From Burkholderiales bacterium (GTDB taxonomy: Bacteria; Pseudomonadota; Gammaproteobacteria; Burkholderiales; Burkholderiaceae_C): a stretch of DNA of 64,000 nt. Of this stretch, positions 46,201 to 57,410 are shown one piece after another (the stretch's first letter is position 1; every line of letters begins with the position of its first letter). The stretch covers positions 1-64,000 of the forward strand of contig JACPUE010000028.1 in NCBI GenBank assembly GCA_016192425.1, written 5' to 3'. The position numbers and the translations under genes are program-made. The notes beneath the pieces were generated by a model. It was given only the letters and a program-made list of their open reading frames with translations. It did not search any database and was not told the origin of the DNA.

Positions 46201-47894
46201 GGCTCAGCCTTGTCCCGGCCCGCTGTGGGCGTTCGCGGCGCAGCCGCGTCCATCACGGTTTCTTGGAAATCCGACATATTGTGCTCAGGGGGATTGCTGA
46301 GCGCATCATAGACGAGCCCTTGCCCTGTCGGCACCGTCGCAGGTGCTCCAGCCCCCCCCAGGGTGGCGTGCACGCCACGCAGGGCGGCAGCAAACTGCCT
46401 TCCGGTCTGGAAGCGCTCACGCGGGTTCTTGCGCAAGGCCTGCTCCACGACCTGCGCCAGGGCCGCCGGTAGTTCCGGGCGCAGCGTGCGCAGGTCGGGG
46501 GCGGGGGTGTGGGCAATGTGGTGCATCAGCTCGCTCATGGAATTGCCACGCAGGGGCAACTGCCCGCTCAGGAGCTGGAACAAGGTGACGCCCAGGGCGT
46601 AGAGGTCGCATCGCCCATCCACACGCTGGCCCGCCAGTTGCTCGGGCGCCATGAAGCTGGGCGTGCCCAACACCAGGCCGGTGCGCGTCTTGCTGCTGTC
46701 GGTGATGCGGGCGATGCCAAAGTCCGACACCTTGACCGCATCGGTGCGCGGGTCGTACATGATGTTGGCGGGCTTGATGTCGCGGTGCACCACGTTTTGC
46801 TGGTGCGCGTAGTCCAGTGCATCGGCCACCCGCGCCGCGATGGAGACCACCTGCCCTACCGGCAGCAGCTTGCCGGGTTCGGTCGCGCTGCTCAGGTCCT
46901 GGCCCTTGAGCAGTTCCATGGCGATCCAGGCCAGTCCCTGGTCTTCGCCCGCGTCGTAGATGGTCACGATGTTCTGGTGCTGCAAGCGGCCTGCGGATTC
47001 TGCCTCGCGGAAAAAGCGCGCCCTGGCGTCCACGAGGGCTGCACCATCGAACTCCTGCACCAGCGCCAGCGCCTTGATGGCCACGATCCGGCCGATCTTG
47101 GGGTCGCGCCCCTGGTACACCACCCCCATGGCGCCACGGCCCAGTTCCTTTTCGATCTGGTAGCGGCCCAGCACGGCTGGATGCGCTACAGAATCTGGCG
47201 GGAGTTCCTGGGGTTTGCTGGCCTGGGCTGCAATTTCGGCCAGGTGGCGCGCGCGCTTGCGGCGCTTGCGCGCCTCGGCATGCTGGCGGTCATGGCGCAG
47301 GAGGTGCTCGTACACCGCCACGGCCTGGTCGTAGCGGTGCTTCTGCTCAAACTCATGCGCCAAATTCAGCAAATCGCCCTGCACCTGCGGGAGGCCGCGC
47401 GCTCGGCGCAGGCGCTCAAAGGCCATGTCCAATTGGCCTTGGCCCATCAGGGCGAGGCCCATCATGCGATCGGATTCGGCCTCTGCTGGCGAAGGTGCAG
47501 CAACAGCTTTCAGTGCAGGGCCAGCGCGTACCAGCAACACCTGCACCAACCAGCCCAGCACCAGCACTGCCGCGGGAAGGGTGAGCGGCAACGCCACAGA
47601 AGCTGCCTGCATGGCGCCCCACTGCAAAGCCAGCAGCATGCCCGCCAGGCCCAGGGCCAGCCCCGCCCCCGCGGCCGTGCCCAGCAGCGGCAAGGCCCCG
47701 ACGAGCACCAACAGAGCCGCCAGCGCACCCAGCCAGGGCAGCGCTACCCCCCACTCGGGCACGGCATGTGCACCCACCGCCGCAGCGCCGAACAGATGGC
47801 GGTCCAGCGCGCTGCCAGACAAGAGATGCAGCAGGCCCAGCACCAACGCCACCAGCACGGCCCCAGCCCCGTGCCCTAGCACGTGCTGCAGCAT
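46197..47894 (-). CDS. Membrane-anchored Ser/Thr protein kinase
   Basis: About 565 residues. Four N-terminal membrane helices (about 10-125), a helical TPR-like linker (about 140-225) and a Hanks-type kinase domain (about 244-510). The P-loop is GRGAMGVVYQG, the VAIK Lys is in RIVAIKALAL, the catalytic loop HRDIKPANIM, and the metal site VSDFGIAR; LGTPSFMAPEQL closes the activation segment. Unlike PknB types, the membrane part precedes the kinase. I chose the ATG at 47894, with AAGGAGGA seven bases before it, over an in-frame ATG at 47954. It is the first gene of the kinase-phosphatase-FHA-cyclase-phosphodiesterase operon. Confidence 0.88.
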   Translation of the reverse strand: MLQHVLGHGAGAVLVALVLGLLHLLSGSALDRHLFGAAAVGAHAVPEWGVALPWLGALAALLVLVGALPLLGTAAGAGLALGLAGMLLALQWGAMQAASVALPLTLPAAVLVLGWLVQVLLVRAGPALKAVAAPSPAEAESDRMMGLALMGQGQLDMAFERLRRARGLPQVQGDLLNLAHEFEQKHRYDQAVAVYEHLLRHDRQHAEARKRRKRARHLAEIAAQASKPQELPPDSVAHPAVLGRYQIEKELGRGAMGVVYQGRDPKIGRIVAIKALALVQEFDGAALVDARARFFREAESAGRLQHQNIVTIYDAGEDQGLAWIAMELLKGQDLSSATEPGKLLPVGQVVSIAARVADALDYAHQQNVVHRDIKPANIMYDPRTDAVKVSDFGIARITDSSKTRTGLVLGTPSFMAPEQLAGQRVDGRCDLYALGVTLFQLLSGQLPLRGNSMSELMHHIAHTPAPDLRTLRPELPAALAQVVEQALRKNPRERFQTGRQFAAALRGVHATLGGAGAPATVPTGQGLVYDALSNPPEHNMSDFQETVMDAAAPRTPTAGRDKAEP

Positions 47895-48068
47895 CTGACG
47901 TCCTCCTTGGTGACCACCCACTGTCTGCACCCCTGTTGTTCCCACTGGCCGCAAGCAAGAATTGCGCCCCTGCTCTCAGAGGCTACGCCGTGAGGCTATG
48001 GGCAGTTACGCAGCCATAGCTACAGGGTTTGCCCGCGCCAAGAAAGACAAAATTGTCAGCACCAGAAA

Positions 48069-48102
48069 CAAAAAGCGCCTGGGCACAGGCCGCAGGCGCT
48101 TC
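48069..48102 (-). terminator. Rho-independent terminator after sucD
   Basis: On the minus strand AGCGCCTG and CAGGCGCT arms pair around an 11-base loop and are followed by TTTTTG. It lies about 30 bases after the sucD stop codon. Confidence 0.85.
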
Positions 48103-48129
48103 GGCAGGGCGCGCCCGAAGGCGCTGCAC

Positions 48130-49026
48130 TCACTTGAGCTGAGCCTTGAGCAGCTTGCCCAGTTCCGAGGGGTTGCGCGTCACGACGAAGCCGCACTCTT
48201 CCATGATGGCGAGCTTGGCGTCGGCCGTGTCGGCACCGCCGGAGATCAGCGCGCCAGCGTGGCCCATGCGCTTGCCGGGAGGGGCGGTCACGCCAGCGAT
48301 GAAGCCGACGATGGGCTTCTTCATGTTGGCCTTGCACCACTGCGCGGCTTCGGCTTCATCGGGACCGCCGATTTCGCCGATCATGATCACAGCGTCGGTG
48401 TCGGGGTCGTCGTTGAAGGCCTTCATCACGTCGATGTGCTTGAGGCCGTTGATCGGGTCGCCGCCGATGCCCACGGCGGTGGACTGGCCCAGGCCGACTT
48501 CGGTCAGCATGGCCACGGCTTCGTACGTCAGCGTGCCGGAGCGCGAGACCACGCCGATGCGGCCCTTGCGGTGGATGTGGCCGGGCATGATGCCGATCTT
48601 GATTTCGTCGGGCGTGATGATGCCGGGGCAGTTGGGGCCCAGCAGCAGCGTCTTCTTGCCGCCAGCGGCTTCCTTGGCCTTCATCTTGTTGCGCACTTCG
48701 AGCATGTCGCGCACGGGGATGCCTTCGGTGATGCAGATGGCCATGTCCAGGTCGGCTTCGACGGCTTCCCAGATGGCGGCAGCGGCGCCTGCGGGCGGCA
48801 CGTAGATCACGGACACGGTGGCGCCGGTCTGTTGCGCGGCTTCCTTGACGGAGGCGTAGATCGGGATGTGGAAGATCGACTCACCGGCCTTCTTGGGGTT
48901 CACGCCTGCGACGAAGCAGTTCTTGCCGTTCGCGTATTCCTGGCACTTTTCGGTGTGGAACTGGCCGGTCTTGCCCGTGATGCCCTGGGTGATGACCTTG
49001 GTGTCTTTGTTGATGTAGATCGACAT
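48130..49026 (-). CDS. sucD: Succinate-CoA ligase, alpha subunit
   Basis: 298 residues, normal length. [28 protein letters not shown] is the CoA-binding N-terminus. [34 protein letters not shown] and [21 protein letters not shown] include the active-site His. With SucC it makes ATP (or GTP) from succinyl-CoA in the TCA cycle. It starts 15 bases after sucC and is followed by a strong terminator. Confidence 0.97.
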   Translation of the reverse strand: MSIYINKDTKVITQGITGKTGQFHTEKCQEYANGKNCFVAGVNPKKAGESIFHIPIYASVKEAAQQTGATVSVIYVPPAGAAAAIWEAVEADLDMAICITEGIPVRDMLEVRNKMKAKEAAGGKKTLLLGPNCPGIITPDEIKIGIMPGHIHRKGRIGVVSRSGTLTYEAVAMLTEVGLGQSTAVGIGGDPINGLKHIDVMKAFNDDPDTDAVIMIGEIGGPDEAEAAQWCKANMKKPIVGFIAGVTAPPGKRMGHAGALISGGADTADAKLAIMEECGFVVTRNPSELGKLLKAQLK

Positions 49027-49041
49027 GTGTGTTCTCCGGGC

Positions 49042-50202
<1,161 letters not shown>

Positions 50203-50293
50203 GAGGGTCTCTCTCAGGGAAGGGATTTCACCCGTCTACCATGGCTGATTGTTCTGGCGGCGGGCTTGGGACATGGCAGCCGGTAAATGTATC

Positions 50294-50310
50294 ATGGTGC
50301 GGCGCACCAT
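50294..50310. promoter_or_regulatory. 17-bp palindrome in the sucC-argC divergent promoter region
   Basis: ATGGTGCG-G-CGCACCAT is perfectly symmetric. It lies about 92 bases upstream of the sucC ATG and 61 bases upstream of the argC ATG, a good place for a shared operator. TGGT...ACCA half sites suit GntR- or LysR-like regulators, but the owner is unknown. Confidence 0.45.
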
Positions 50311-50370
50311 ACCTTTTTGCAAACTTACATGCTGCGGCACTCCCCTGCCGCACATGGCCCTGGAGAGCCC

Positions 50371-51303
50371 ATGCCCACAGTATTCATCGATGGCGAAGCC
50401 GGCACCACCGGCCTGCAGATCCGCGAGCGCCTGCAAGGCATGGCGGGCGTGCAACTGCTGAGCATCGCGCCCGAAAAGCGCAAGGATCCGCAGGCCAAGC
50501 GCGCACTCATTGCGCAGGCCGATCTGGTGGTGCTGTGCCTGCACGACGACGCTGCGCGCGAAAGCGTGGCGCTGGTGGACGCCATCGGCCAGGAAACCGG
50601 CAAGGCCATCAAGATCATCGACGCCAGCACCGCCCACCGCACCACGGCGGGCTGGGTCTACGGCTTCCCGGAGCTGTGCGTGGGCCAGATGGATGCCGTG
50701 CGCCAGGCCACGCGCGTGGCCAACCCCGGCTGCTACGCGACCGGCGCCATCGCCCTGCTGCGCCCGCTGGTGGACGTCGGCCTGCTGCCGCACGATGCAG
50801 CGCTGTCGCTGCCCTCGGTATCGGGCTACAGCGGCGGCGGACGCAGCATGATCGAGGCCTACGAAGCCGGCCAGGCCGCGCCCTACGAGGCCTACGCGCT
50901 GGGCCTGGCACACAAGCACATCCCGGAAATCCTGCACTGCACCGGCCTCACGCGGCGCCCGGTGTTCATCCCGGCGGTGGGCAATTTTGCGCAGGGCATG
51001 CTGGTGCAATGCCCGCTGCACCTGGACCTGCTGCCCGGCGCGCCCAAGGCCGCCGACCTGCACGATGCGCTGGCCGCCCACTACGCCCGCACCAACACGC
51101 CAGAACAGTACGTGAAGGTGCTGCCCCCCACCGACGACCTGAAACTGGCTGCCGACACGCTGGCAAACACCAATGCACTGGAGCTGCGCGTGTTTGCCAA
51201 TGTAACCTATCGCCAGGCTGTGCTGGTGGCCCGGCTGGACAACCTGGGCAAGGGCGCCAGCGGCGCCGCCGTGCAGAACCTGCGCCTGATGCTGGGGCTT
51301 TGA
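50371..51303 (+). CDS. argC: N-acetyl-gamma-glutamyl-phosphate reductase (short type)
   Basis: 310 residues, the short ArgC class. It reduces N-acetylglutamyl phosphate to the semialdehyde in arginine synthesis. [21 protein letters not shown] is the NADP-binding start. [18 protein letters not shown] contains the catalytic Cys, and [12 protein letters not shown] and [10 protein letters not shown] the catalytic His. The ATG at 50371 follows GGAGAGCCC; the frame is open upstream to 50287 through the promoter palindrome, which is unlikely to be translated. A dispersed repeat follows the stop. Confidence 0.94.
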   Translation: MPTVFIDGEAGTTGLQIRERLQGMAGVQLLSIAPEKRKDPQAKRALIAQADLVVLCLHDDAARESVALVDAIGQETGKAIKIIDASTAHRTTAGWVYGFPELCVGQMDAVRQATRVANPGCYATGAIALLRPLVDVGLLPHDAALSLPSVSGYSGGGRSMIEAYEAGQAAPYEAYALGLAHKHIPEILHCTGLTRRPVFIPAVGNFAQGMLVQCPLHLDLLPGAPKAADLHDALAAHYARTNTPEQYVKVLPPTDDLKLAADTLANTNALELRVFANVTYRQAVLVARLDNLGKGASGAAVQNLRLMLGL

Positions 51304-51351
51304 TTGCTATTGTTTTGATAGCTGCTAGCGCTTATCCATCAAGCGCAAGCA
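51304..51351 (+). repeat. Dispersed ATAGCTG-type repeat between argC and recX
   Basis: TTGCTATTGTTTTGATAGCTGCTAGCGCTT-type sequence followed by its partial inverse (AAGCGCAAGCAG), so the unit can fold as a hairpin around ATCCATC. It is the most complete copy in the window and lies in the 58-base gap between convergent argC and recX, where it may end both transcripts. Confidence 0.75.
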
Positions 51352-51361
51352 GCCAATAAGA

Positions 51362-51814
51362 CTAAAAATCGTCCTCCACACCCCGCACCACACGGCGCAC
51401 GGTGTCGGCGGAAAATCCGCGTGCGAGCAGAAAGCGCATCTGGCGCGCGCGGCCTGCAGCGTCGGGGGCGGGGGCGCCAAACTTGCGTTCCCACAGCGCA
51501 CGGGCGCGCTCCAGCTCGGTGCCGCCCAGGCCGTCCAGGGCTGCATCGACCGTGGAGGCATCCAGCCCCTTGGCCTGCAGCTCCTGGCGCAGACGCTGCG
51601 TTCCCAGGCGGGCGGCGCGGCGGTACACCAGCGATGCAGCCGCGCGTTCGTCGCTGAGAAAGCCCTGGGCCTGCAAGGCGTCGAGCAGGGCATCAAGCTG
51701 CCCCTCTGTTTCCTCGTGCGGCGCCAGCTTGCGCCGCAGTTCGGCACGCGTGTGCTCGCGCCGCGCCAGGCTGCGCAGTGCGCGGGCCTTGAGCGAAAGG
51801 GCGGGCGGTGCCAT
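51362..51814 (-). CDS. recX: Recombination regulatory protein RecX
   Basis: 150 residues. LARREHTRAELRRKLAPHEE, LLDALQAQGFLSDERAAASLVYRRA, LRQELQAKGLD and the C-terminal RQMRFLLARGFSADTVRRVVRG show the three RecX three-helix repeats. It inhibits RecA filament growth. It starts 6 bases after recA and shares its transcript. Confidence 0.92.
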   Translation of the reverse strand: MAPPALSLKARALRSLARREHTRAELRRKLAPHEETEGQLDALLDALQAQGFLSDERAAASLVYRRAARLGTQRLRQELQAKGLDASTVDAALDGLGGTELERARALWERKFGAPAPDAAGRARQMRFLLARGFSADTVRRVVRGVEDDF

Positions 51815-51820
51815 GTCCGC

Positions 51821-52888
<1,068 letters not shown>

Positions 52889-52936
52889 GGTGGACTCCTT
52901 GGATGGGGAAGGTATTTGCCTGTGCTTCATTACAGG

Positions 52937-52952
52937 CTGGATGCTTGAACAG
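52937..52952 (-). promoter_or_regulatory. LexA (SOS) box before recA
   Basis: On the minus strand CTGTTCAAGCATCCAG has the CTG-N10-CAG form of the proteobacterial SOS box, about 49 bases upstream of the recA ATG. The centre is less AT-rich than in E. coli. Confidence 0.6.
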
Positions 52953-52981
52953 TAGTTTATCCGGCGGTACCTTGGTTCATG

Positions 52982-52993
52982 CCAAATATTTGG
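52982..52993. promoter_or_regulatory. Palindrome upstream of the MarR gene
   Basis: CCAAATATTTGG is a perfect 12-base palindrome 23 bases before the MarR-family ATG, in the recA-marR divergent region. It is a likely self-regulatory operator; an effect on recA is possible because the starts are only 128 bases apart. Confidence 0.45.
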
Positions 52994-53016
52994 TCAGTTT
53001 GATTTACTATCTATCC

Positions 53017-53526
53017 ATGGCCGACACACCTGCCCCCACGCCCCCGGATACCGCGCACCACGATGCCTGGCGCCAGACGCACCTGGGCCGCCTGATGGGC
53101 CACGCCCTGCGGCGCTTTGATGCGCGGGTGCTGCAGCTCATGGCGCGCAATGTGGAGGTGCCGCTGGCGCTGTCCAACCTGGCGGCGCGCCAACAGGTGA
53201 GCGCGGCGCATGTGCACATCACACGCCACCTGTCGCTGCGCGGCGACCGGCTCAGCAGCCTGGCCGCCAAGGCGGGCATGACCAAGCAGGCCATGGGCAC
53301 GCTGGTGGACCAGTGCGAGGCCTGGGGCCTGGTGCAGCGCCTGCCCGACCCGCACGACGCGCGCGCGCGGCGCGTGTGCTTCACGCCCACGGGGCTGGAC
53401 TGGCTGCGCGCCTTCGAGGCCGCCGTGGCGCAGGCCGAGGCCGAGTGGCGTGCCGAGGTGGGCGAGGCCGTGGCCACGGTGGTATCCATCGGGCTGGAGA
53501 CCTACGCCAGCGGCGCCCCGTCTTGA
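53017..53526 (+). CDS. MarR family transcriptional regulator
   Basis: 169 residues. The winged helix-turn-helix is evident: LSLRGDRLSSLAAKAGMTKQAMGTLVDQCEAWGLVQRLPDPHDARARRVCFTPTGLDWL (about 70-130), with the Asp-x-Arg wing. The ATG at 53017 gives a normal length; the frame is open upstream across the palindrome. It is divergent from recA and 42 bases before a two-component regulator gene. Ligand and targets are unknown. Confidence 0.88.
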   Translation: MADTPAPTPPDTAHHDAWRQTHLGRLMGHALRRFDARVLQLMARNVEVPLALSNLAARQQVSAAHVHITRHLSLRGDRLSSLAAKAGMTKQAMGTLVDQCEAWGLVQRLPDPHDARARRVCFTPTGLDWLRAFEAAVAQAEAEWRAEVGEAVATVVSIGLETYASGAPS

Positions 53527-53568
53527 GGCGACACCCTAAAATCCTCGGCATAACCAGGAGACACCCCC

Positions 53569-54243
53569 ATGCGCATCCTCATAGCCGAAGACGACCAGGT
53601 GCTGGCCGACGGGTTGCTGCGCACGCTGCGCAGCTCAGGCGCCGTCGTGGACCATGTGGCCAACGGCGCCGAGGCCGACGCCGCGCTGATGACCAACAAC
53701 GAGTTCGACCTGCTGATCCTGGACCTGGGCCTGCCGCGCATGCACGGGCTGGAGGTGCTCAAGCGCCTGCGCGCGCGCAGCTCGGCACTGCCGGTGCTCA
53801 TCCTCACGGCGGCCGACAGCGTGGAAGAGCGCGTCAAGGGCCTGGACTACGGCGCAGACGACTACATGGCCAAGCCGTTTTCGCTGCAGGAGCTGGAGGC
53901 GCGCGTGCGCGCCCTCACACGCCGGGGCATGGGCGCCACCAGCAGCACCATCAAGCACGGCCCGCTGGTGTACGACCAGGCTGGGCGCGTGGCCACCATC
54001 GACGGCAAGATGATCGAGTTGTCGGCACGCGAACTGGGCCTGCTGGAAGTGCTGCTGCAGCGCGCCGGGCGGCTGGTGAGCAAGGACCAGCTCGTGGAGC
54101 GCCTGTGCGAATGGGGCGAGGAGGTGAGCAACAACGCCATCGAGGTGTACATCCACCGCCTGCGCAAGAAAATCGAGAAGGGGCCAATCCGCATTGCCAC
54201 CGTGCGCGGGCTGGGCTACTGCCTGGAAAAAATCCCCAGCTAA
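53569..54243 (+). CDS. OmpR-family response regulator (TctD-like)
   Basis: 224 residues. The receiver domain has the acidic pair AEDDQVLADG, the phospho-acceptor Asp in LLILDLGLPRMHG (about residue 51), LTAAD and the Lys in YMAKPFSL. The C-terminal winged helix ends NAIEVYIHRLRKKIEKGPIRIATVRGLGYCL. Together with the next gene it resembles the TctD/TctE pair that responds to tricarboxylates, but no tctCBA transporter is in the window. A dispersed repeat lies in the 83-base gap to the kinase gene. Confidence 0.9.
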   Translation: MRILIAEDDQVLADGLLRTLRSSGAVVDHVANGAEADAALMTNNEFDLLILDLGLPRMHGLEVLKRLRARSSALPVLILTAADSVEERVKGLDYGADDYMAKPFSLQELEARVRALTRRGMGATSSTIKHGPLVYDQAGRVATIDGKMIELSARELGLLEVLLQRAGRLVSKDQLVERLCEWGEEVSNNAIEVYIHRLRKKIEKGPIRIATVRGLGYCLEKIPS

Positions 54244-54249
54244 CGTTTT

Positions 54250-54290
54250 GCTATTGTTTTAATAGCTGCCAGCGCTTGCTATAAGAGCCT
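54250..54290 (+). repeat. Dispersed ATAGCTG-type repeat between response regulator and kinase
   Basis: GCTATTGTTTTAATAGCTGCCAGCGCTTGCTATAA-type copy, 7 bases after the response-regulator stop. GCTATT and AATAGC form a short hairpin. It may attenuate transcription into the kinase gene, which also starts with the weak codon TTG. Confidence 0.75.
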
Positions 54291-54326
54291 TACAGGCCAA
54301 CCAGACTCACAAACAGGGCCGCCACC

Positions 54327-55775
54327 TTGAAAATCTTCCAGCGCGAGCAGCGCTCCCTGTTCGGCGAGATCCTGGACTGGATGCTCACCCCGCTGCTGCT
54401 GCTGTGGCCCGTGGGCCTGGCGCTGACCTGGCTGGTGGCGCAGGGCATTGCCAACAAGCCATTTGACCGCGCCCTGATCTACAACGCCCACGCCCTGGCA
54501 CAACTGGTGACCGTGCAGCGCGGCAAGCCGCTGTTCAACCTGCCCCAGCCCGCCAGCGAGATCCTGCGCGCCGACGACTCCGACACCGTGTACTACCAGG
54601 TGCTGGGGCCGCGCGGCGAATGGCTCTCGGGCGAGCGCGACCTGCCGCCCCCGCCCGAGGAAGAAACGCCCCTGCCCGGCGACGTGCGCCTGCGCGACGC
54701 CGAACTGCGCGGGGTGGAAATCCGCGTCGCCTACATCTGGGTGCGCCTGCCCGTGGAAGGCAACCCGATGGCGCTGGTGCAGGTGGCTGAAACACGCGAG
54801 AAACGCAGCATGCTGGCCACCGAAATCATCAAGGGCGTGATGGTGCCGCAGTTCGTGCTGCTGCCGCTGGCCGTGCTGCTGGTGTGGCTGGCGCTGGCGC
54901 GCGGCATCAAGCCGCTCAACCAACTCGAAGAACGCATCCGCGCACGCAGCCCCGACGACCTCTCGCCGCTGGACCACAAGACCGTGCCGCTGGAAGTGGC
55001 GCCGCTGGTGGACTCGGTCAACGACCTGCTCACCCGCCTGAACGATTCGCTGGCCACGCAAAAGCGCTTCCTGGCCGACGCGGCGCACCAGCTCAAGACC
55101 CCGCTGGCGGGCCTGCGCATGCAGGCCGACCTGGCCCAGCGCGAAGGCACCAGCACGGAAGAGCTCAAGCGCTCGCTGCAACAGATCGGGCGCTCCAGCA
55201 TCCGCGCCACGCACACCGTCAACCAGTTGCTGGCCCTGGCGCGGGCCGAGGCCGGCGGCGTGCAGATGGCCCACCTGCCCTGCGACCTGGCGCGCCTGAC
55301 CATGGACGTGGTGCGCGACTCGGTGCCGCGCGCCATGGACAAGCGCATCGACCTGGGCTACGACGGCGCCGAGCCCGGCACCCCCGGCGTGTGGCTCGAC
55401 GGCAACCCCACCTTGCTCAAGGAACTGGTACGCAACCTGGTGGACAACGCCATCAACTACACCCCGTCCACCGGCGAGCGGCCCGGCGTCATCACCGCAC
55501 GGGTGCTGGCCGACACCTTTGGCCGCGTGCTGCTGCTGCAGGTGGAAGACACCGGCCCCGGCGTGCCCGAGGCAGAGCGCGAACTGATCTTCCAGCCCTT
55601 TTACCGCGCCCTGGGCAGCGAGGCCGACGGCTCCGGCCTGGGCCTGCCCATCGTGCAGGAAATTGCCCGCCAGCACCAGGCCGAGATCATCGTGGAAGAC
55701 GCCCGCCCCGGCCAGACGCCGCCAGGGGCGCGGTTCACGGTGCGCTTTCCGGCACGCAGCGACCAGGGAGAGTGA
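54327..55775 (+). CDS. Sensor histidine kinase with 2CSK_N domain (TctE-like)
   Basis: 482 residues with a TTG start that gives the family N-terminus KIFQREQRSLFGEILDWML; no nearby ATG fits. Membrane helix 1 is at about 20-40, the periplasmic 2CSK_N sensor about 40-165 (ANKPFDRALIYNAHALAQLV), membrane helix 2 about 172-192. HisKA follows with FLADAAHQLKTPLAGLRMQ (His254), then the ATPase domain NLVDNAINYTP, DTGPGVPEAERELIF and GSGLGLPIVQEI. It phosphorylates the response regulator upstream. The signal may be an organic acid, as for TctE, but that is inference. Confidence 0.9.
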   Translation: MKIFQREQRSLFGEILDWMLTPLLLLWPVGLALTWLVAQGIANKPFDRALIYNAHALAQLVTVQRGKPLFNLPQPASEILRADDSDTVYYQVLGPRGEWLSGERDLPPPPEEETPLPGDVRLRDAELRGVEIRVAYIWVRLPVEGNPMALVQVAETREKRSMLATEIIKGVMVPQFVLLPLAVLLVWLALARGIKPLNQLEERIRARSPDDLSPLDHKTVPLEVAPLVDSVNDLLTRLNDSLATQKRFLADAAHQLKTPLAGLRMQADLAQREGTSTEELKRSLQQIGRSSIRATHTVNQLLALARAEAGGVQMAHLPCDLARLTMDVVRDSVPRAMDKRIDLGYDGAEPGTPGVWLDGNPTLLKELVRNLVDNAINYTPSTGERPGVITARVLADTFGRVLLLQVEDTGPGVPEAERELIFQPFYRALGSEADGSGLGLPIVQEIARQHQAEIIVEDARPGQTPPGARFTVRFPARSDQGE

Positions 55776-55778
55776 GCT

Positions 55779-56486
55779 TCAGCAGGGCTTGAGCGTCTTG
55801 CCCGCCATGGCCGGGCGCAGCACTTCGAGCTGGGGGCGCAGGGCGTCGTCCACGCTGGGCAGACGCAACTGGTAGCCCGGGGTGTCGGGGCGCTCTTGCA
55901 CCACGCGGGCCGTGCGCACCCCCTTGGCCACCAGGTTACCCAGGCCGCGCTGGGCCGCCTCTTCGGTGGAAAAGCGCCCGAGTGACAGGCCGGGCTCCAG
56001 CGAGGCATTGCTGGGCCGGTCGAAGGAGATGCCCAGCTCGCGCAGCTCGGCACGCTTCTTGGCCAGGGCGTCGGCATCGGCAAACTTGCCCATGTACACC
56101 ATCCAGCGGCCGGGAATGGCGGTGCGCTGCAGGCTCCAGCTGCCTTGCGGCAAGGCGGCAGCGGCGCGGCGCAGGGCGTTGGCCTGCTCTTCGTCGAACA
56201 CGCCGGCCTGCAGGCATTCGCCCGCGGGGCGCTGCGGCTCGGCTGCGGCCACCGGCACCGAGGCAGGAGGCGCGTCGGCGCTGGCCTCGGGCACAGGTGC
56301 GGGGCGTGCAGGCGGGGTGTCCGGCTCACCGGCCAGACGCACGGCTTCGGGGCGGATCTGCTGCTGCAGGCGCTGCGGCTCGCCCTGGGGCGCAGGCGCC
56401 AGGCCCCACTCGGCCAGATGGCCCTGGGACCAGGCGAAGTAGCCAGCGTTGGCCAGCAGCAGCACGATGACGATCAAACGCAGCAT
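55779..56486 (-). CDS. SPOR-domain protein
   Basis: About 235 residues. A membrane anchor at the N-terminus (MLRLIVIVLLLANAGYFAWSQG), a Pro/Ala-rich middle (about 55-90) and a C-terminal SPOR-like region: GSWSLQRTAIPGRWMVYMGKFADADALAKKRAELRELGI. SPOR domains bind denuded peptidoglycan at the division site. I chose the ATG at 56486; a TTG at 56504 overlaps the birA stop and is possible. It follows birA in the same direction and converges on the kinase gene, 3 bases from its stop. Confidence 0.78.
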   Translation of the reverse strand: MLRLIVIVLLLANAGYFAWSQGHLAEWGLAPAPQGEPQRLQQQIRPEAVRLAGEPDTPPARPAPVPEASADAPPASVPVAAAEPQRPAGECLQAGVFDEEQANALRRAAAALPQGSWSLQRTAIPGRWMVYMGKFADADALAKKRAELRELGISFDRPSNASLEPGLSLGRFSTEEAAQRGLGNLVAKGVRTARVVQERPDTPGYQLRLPSVDDALRPQLEVLRPAMAGKTLKPC

Positions 56487-56500
56487 GTGAGAGAAATGGT

Positions 56501-57349
56501 TCAAGCGGCCGCAGGCCGCACGCTGATTTCAGCGCTGGTGACGGCCTGCATGCCCCGCGCAGTATGCACGAGCAGTGCGCCATCCTCGCCCACGCCGTGG
56601 GCCTGGCCCTGCGTGCCGTCGCTGAGCTGCACGCTGCGGCCCGCCAGCGCATCGCGCAGGGCAAAGCGCGGCTGCAGGGGCGCAAAGCCGTACTGGGCAA
56701 AGGCCTGCAGCATGGACACCAGCGGCGGCACCACGCGCAGCAGTGCGCCGGGGGCGTCCAGGCTGGCGTCCACCTCTTGCAGGCAGCCCGGCGGCAGCGA
56801 CAGGCCCGCACCGTCCTGCGGCAGCACATTCAGGCCCACGCCGATGACCACGTAGCGCCCGGCGGACGCCGCCGCAGCCGGGGTACTGGCAGGCGCGGCG
56901 CCCACAAAGCTGGCCGTCTCCACCAGGATGCCGCCGAGCTTGCGGTCGCCCTGGGCGCCGCCCAGCCACAGGTCGTTGGGCCACTTGAGGGCCACCCGCG
57001 GCGTGCTGCCGCCCGCAGCGGGCAGGGTGGGCTGCAGGCTTTCGGCCACGCTCACGCCCACGGCCAGCGACAGGCCCGACCAGTCCTGCGGCGCCAGCGG
57101 CAAGCCCAGCGAGAAGGTGAGCGAAGCGCCCGCCGCGCTGCGCCAGGGCCGGCCCATGCGGCCCTTGCCTGCCGTCTGCTGCTCGGCCACCAGCAGCACG
57201 GCGTCGCAGCGGCCCGCGCGGGCGCGGCGCATGAGCTCGGTGTTGGTGGAGTCGACTTCGGGCAACACCTCGACCGTAAAGCCGGGCAGCAGCGGCGCCA
57301 CGGCTTCCCACAGGGCCTCGGCGGGCCAGCGCAGGGGTGTGGCGTTCAT
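56501..57349 (-). CDS. birA: Biotin--[acetyl-CoA-carboxylase] ligase
   Basis: 282 residues, lacking the N-terminal DNA-binding domain of E. coli BirA, so a ligase only. EVDSTNTELMRRARAG, the adenylate loop AGKGRMGRPWRS, LKWPNDLWLG with the catalytic Lys and KLGGILVET are all present. It attaches biotin to the BCCP subunit. The ATG at 57349 begins the conserved region at the normal distance; the frame is open for 52 codons upstream but into non-conserved sequence. Confidence 0.93.
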   Translation of the reverse strand: MNATPLRWPAEALWEAVAPLLPGFTVEVLPEVDSTNTELMRRARAGRCDAVLLVAEQQTAGKGRMGRPWRSAAGASLTFSLGLPLAPQDWSGLSLAVGVSVAESLQPTLPAAGGSTPRVALKWPNDLWLGGAQGDRKLGGILVETASFVGAAPASTPAAAASAGRYVVIGVGLNVLPQDGAGLSLPPGCLQEVDASLDAPGALLRVVPPLVSMLQAFAQYGFAPLQPRFALRDALAGRSVQLSDGTQGQAHGVGEDGALLVHTARGMQAVTSAEISVRPAAA

Positions 57350-57410
57350 GGGGAAACCTCCGTGCTGCGCACTGCGGTGCGCGCTTGCTTGGGAGCGGCC
57401 CGGCGCGCGC

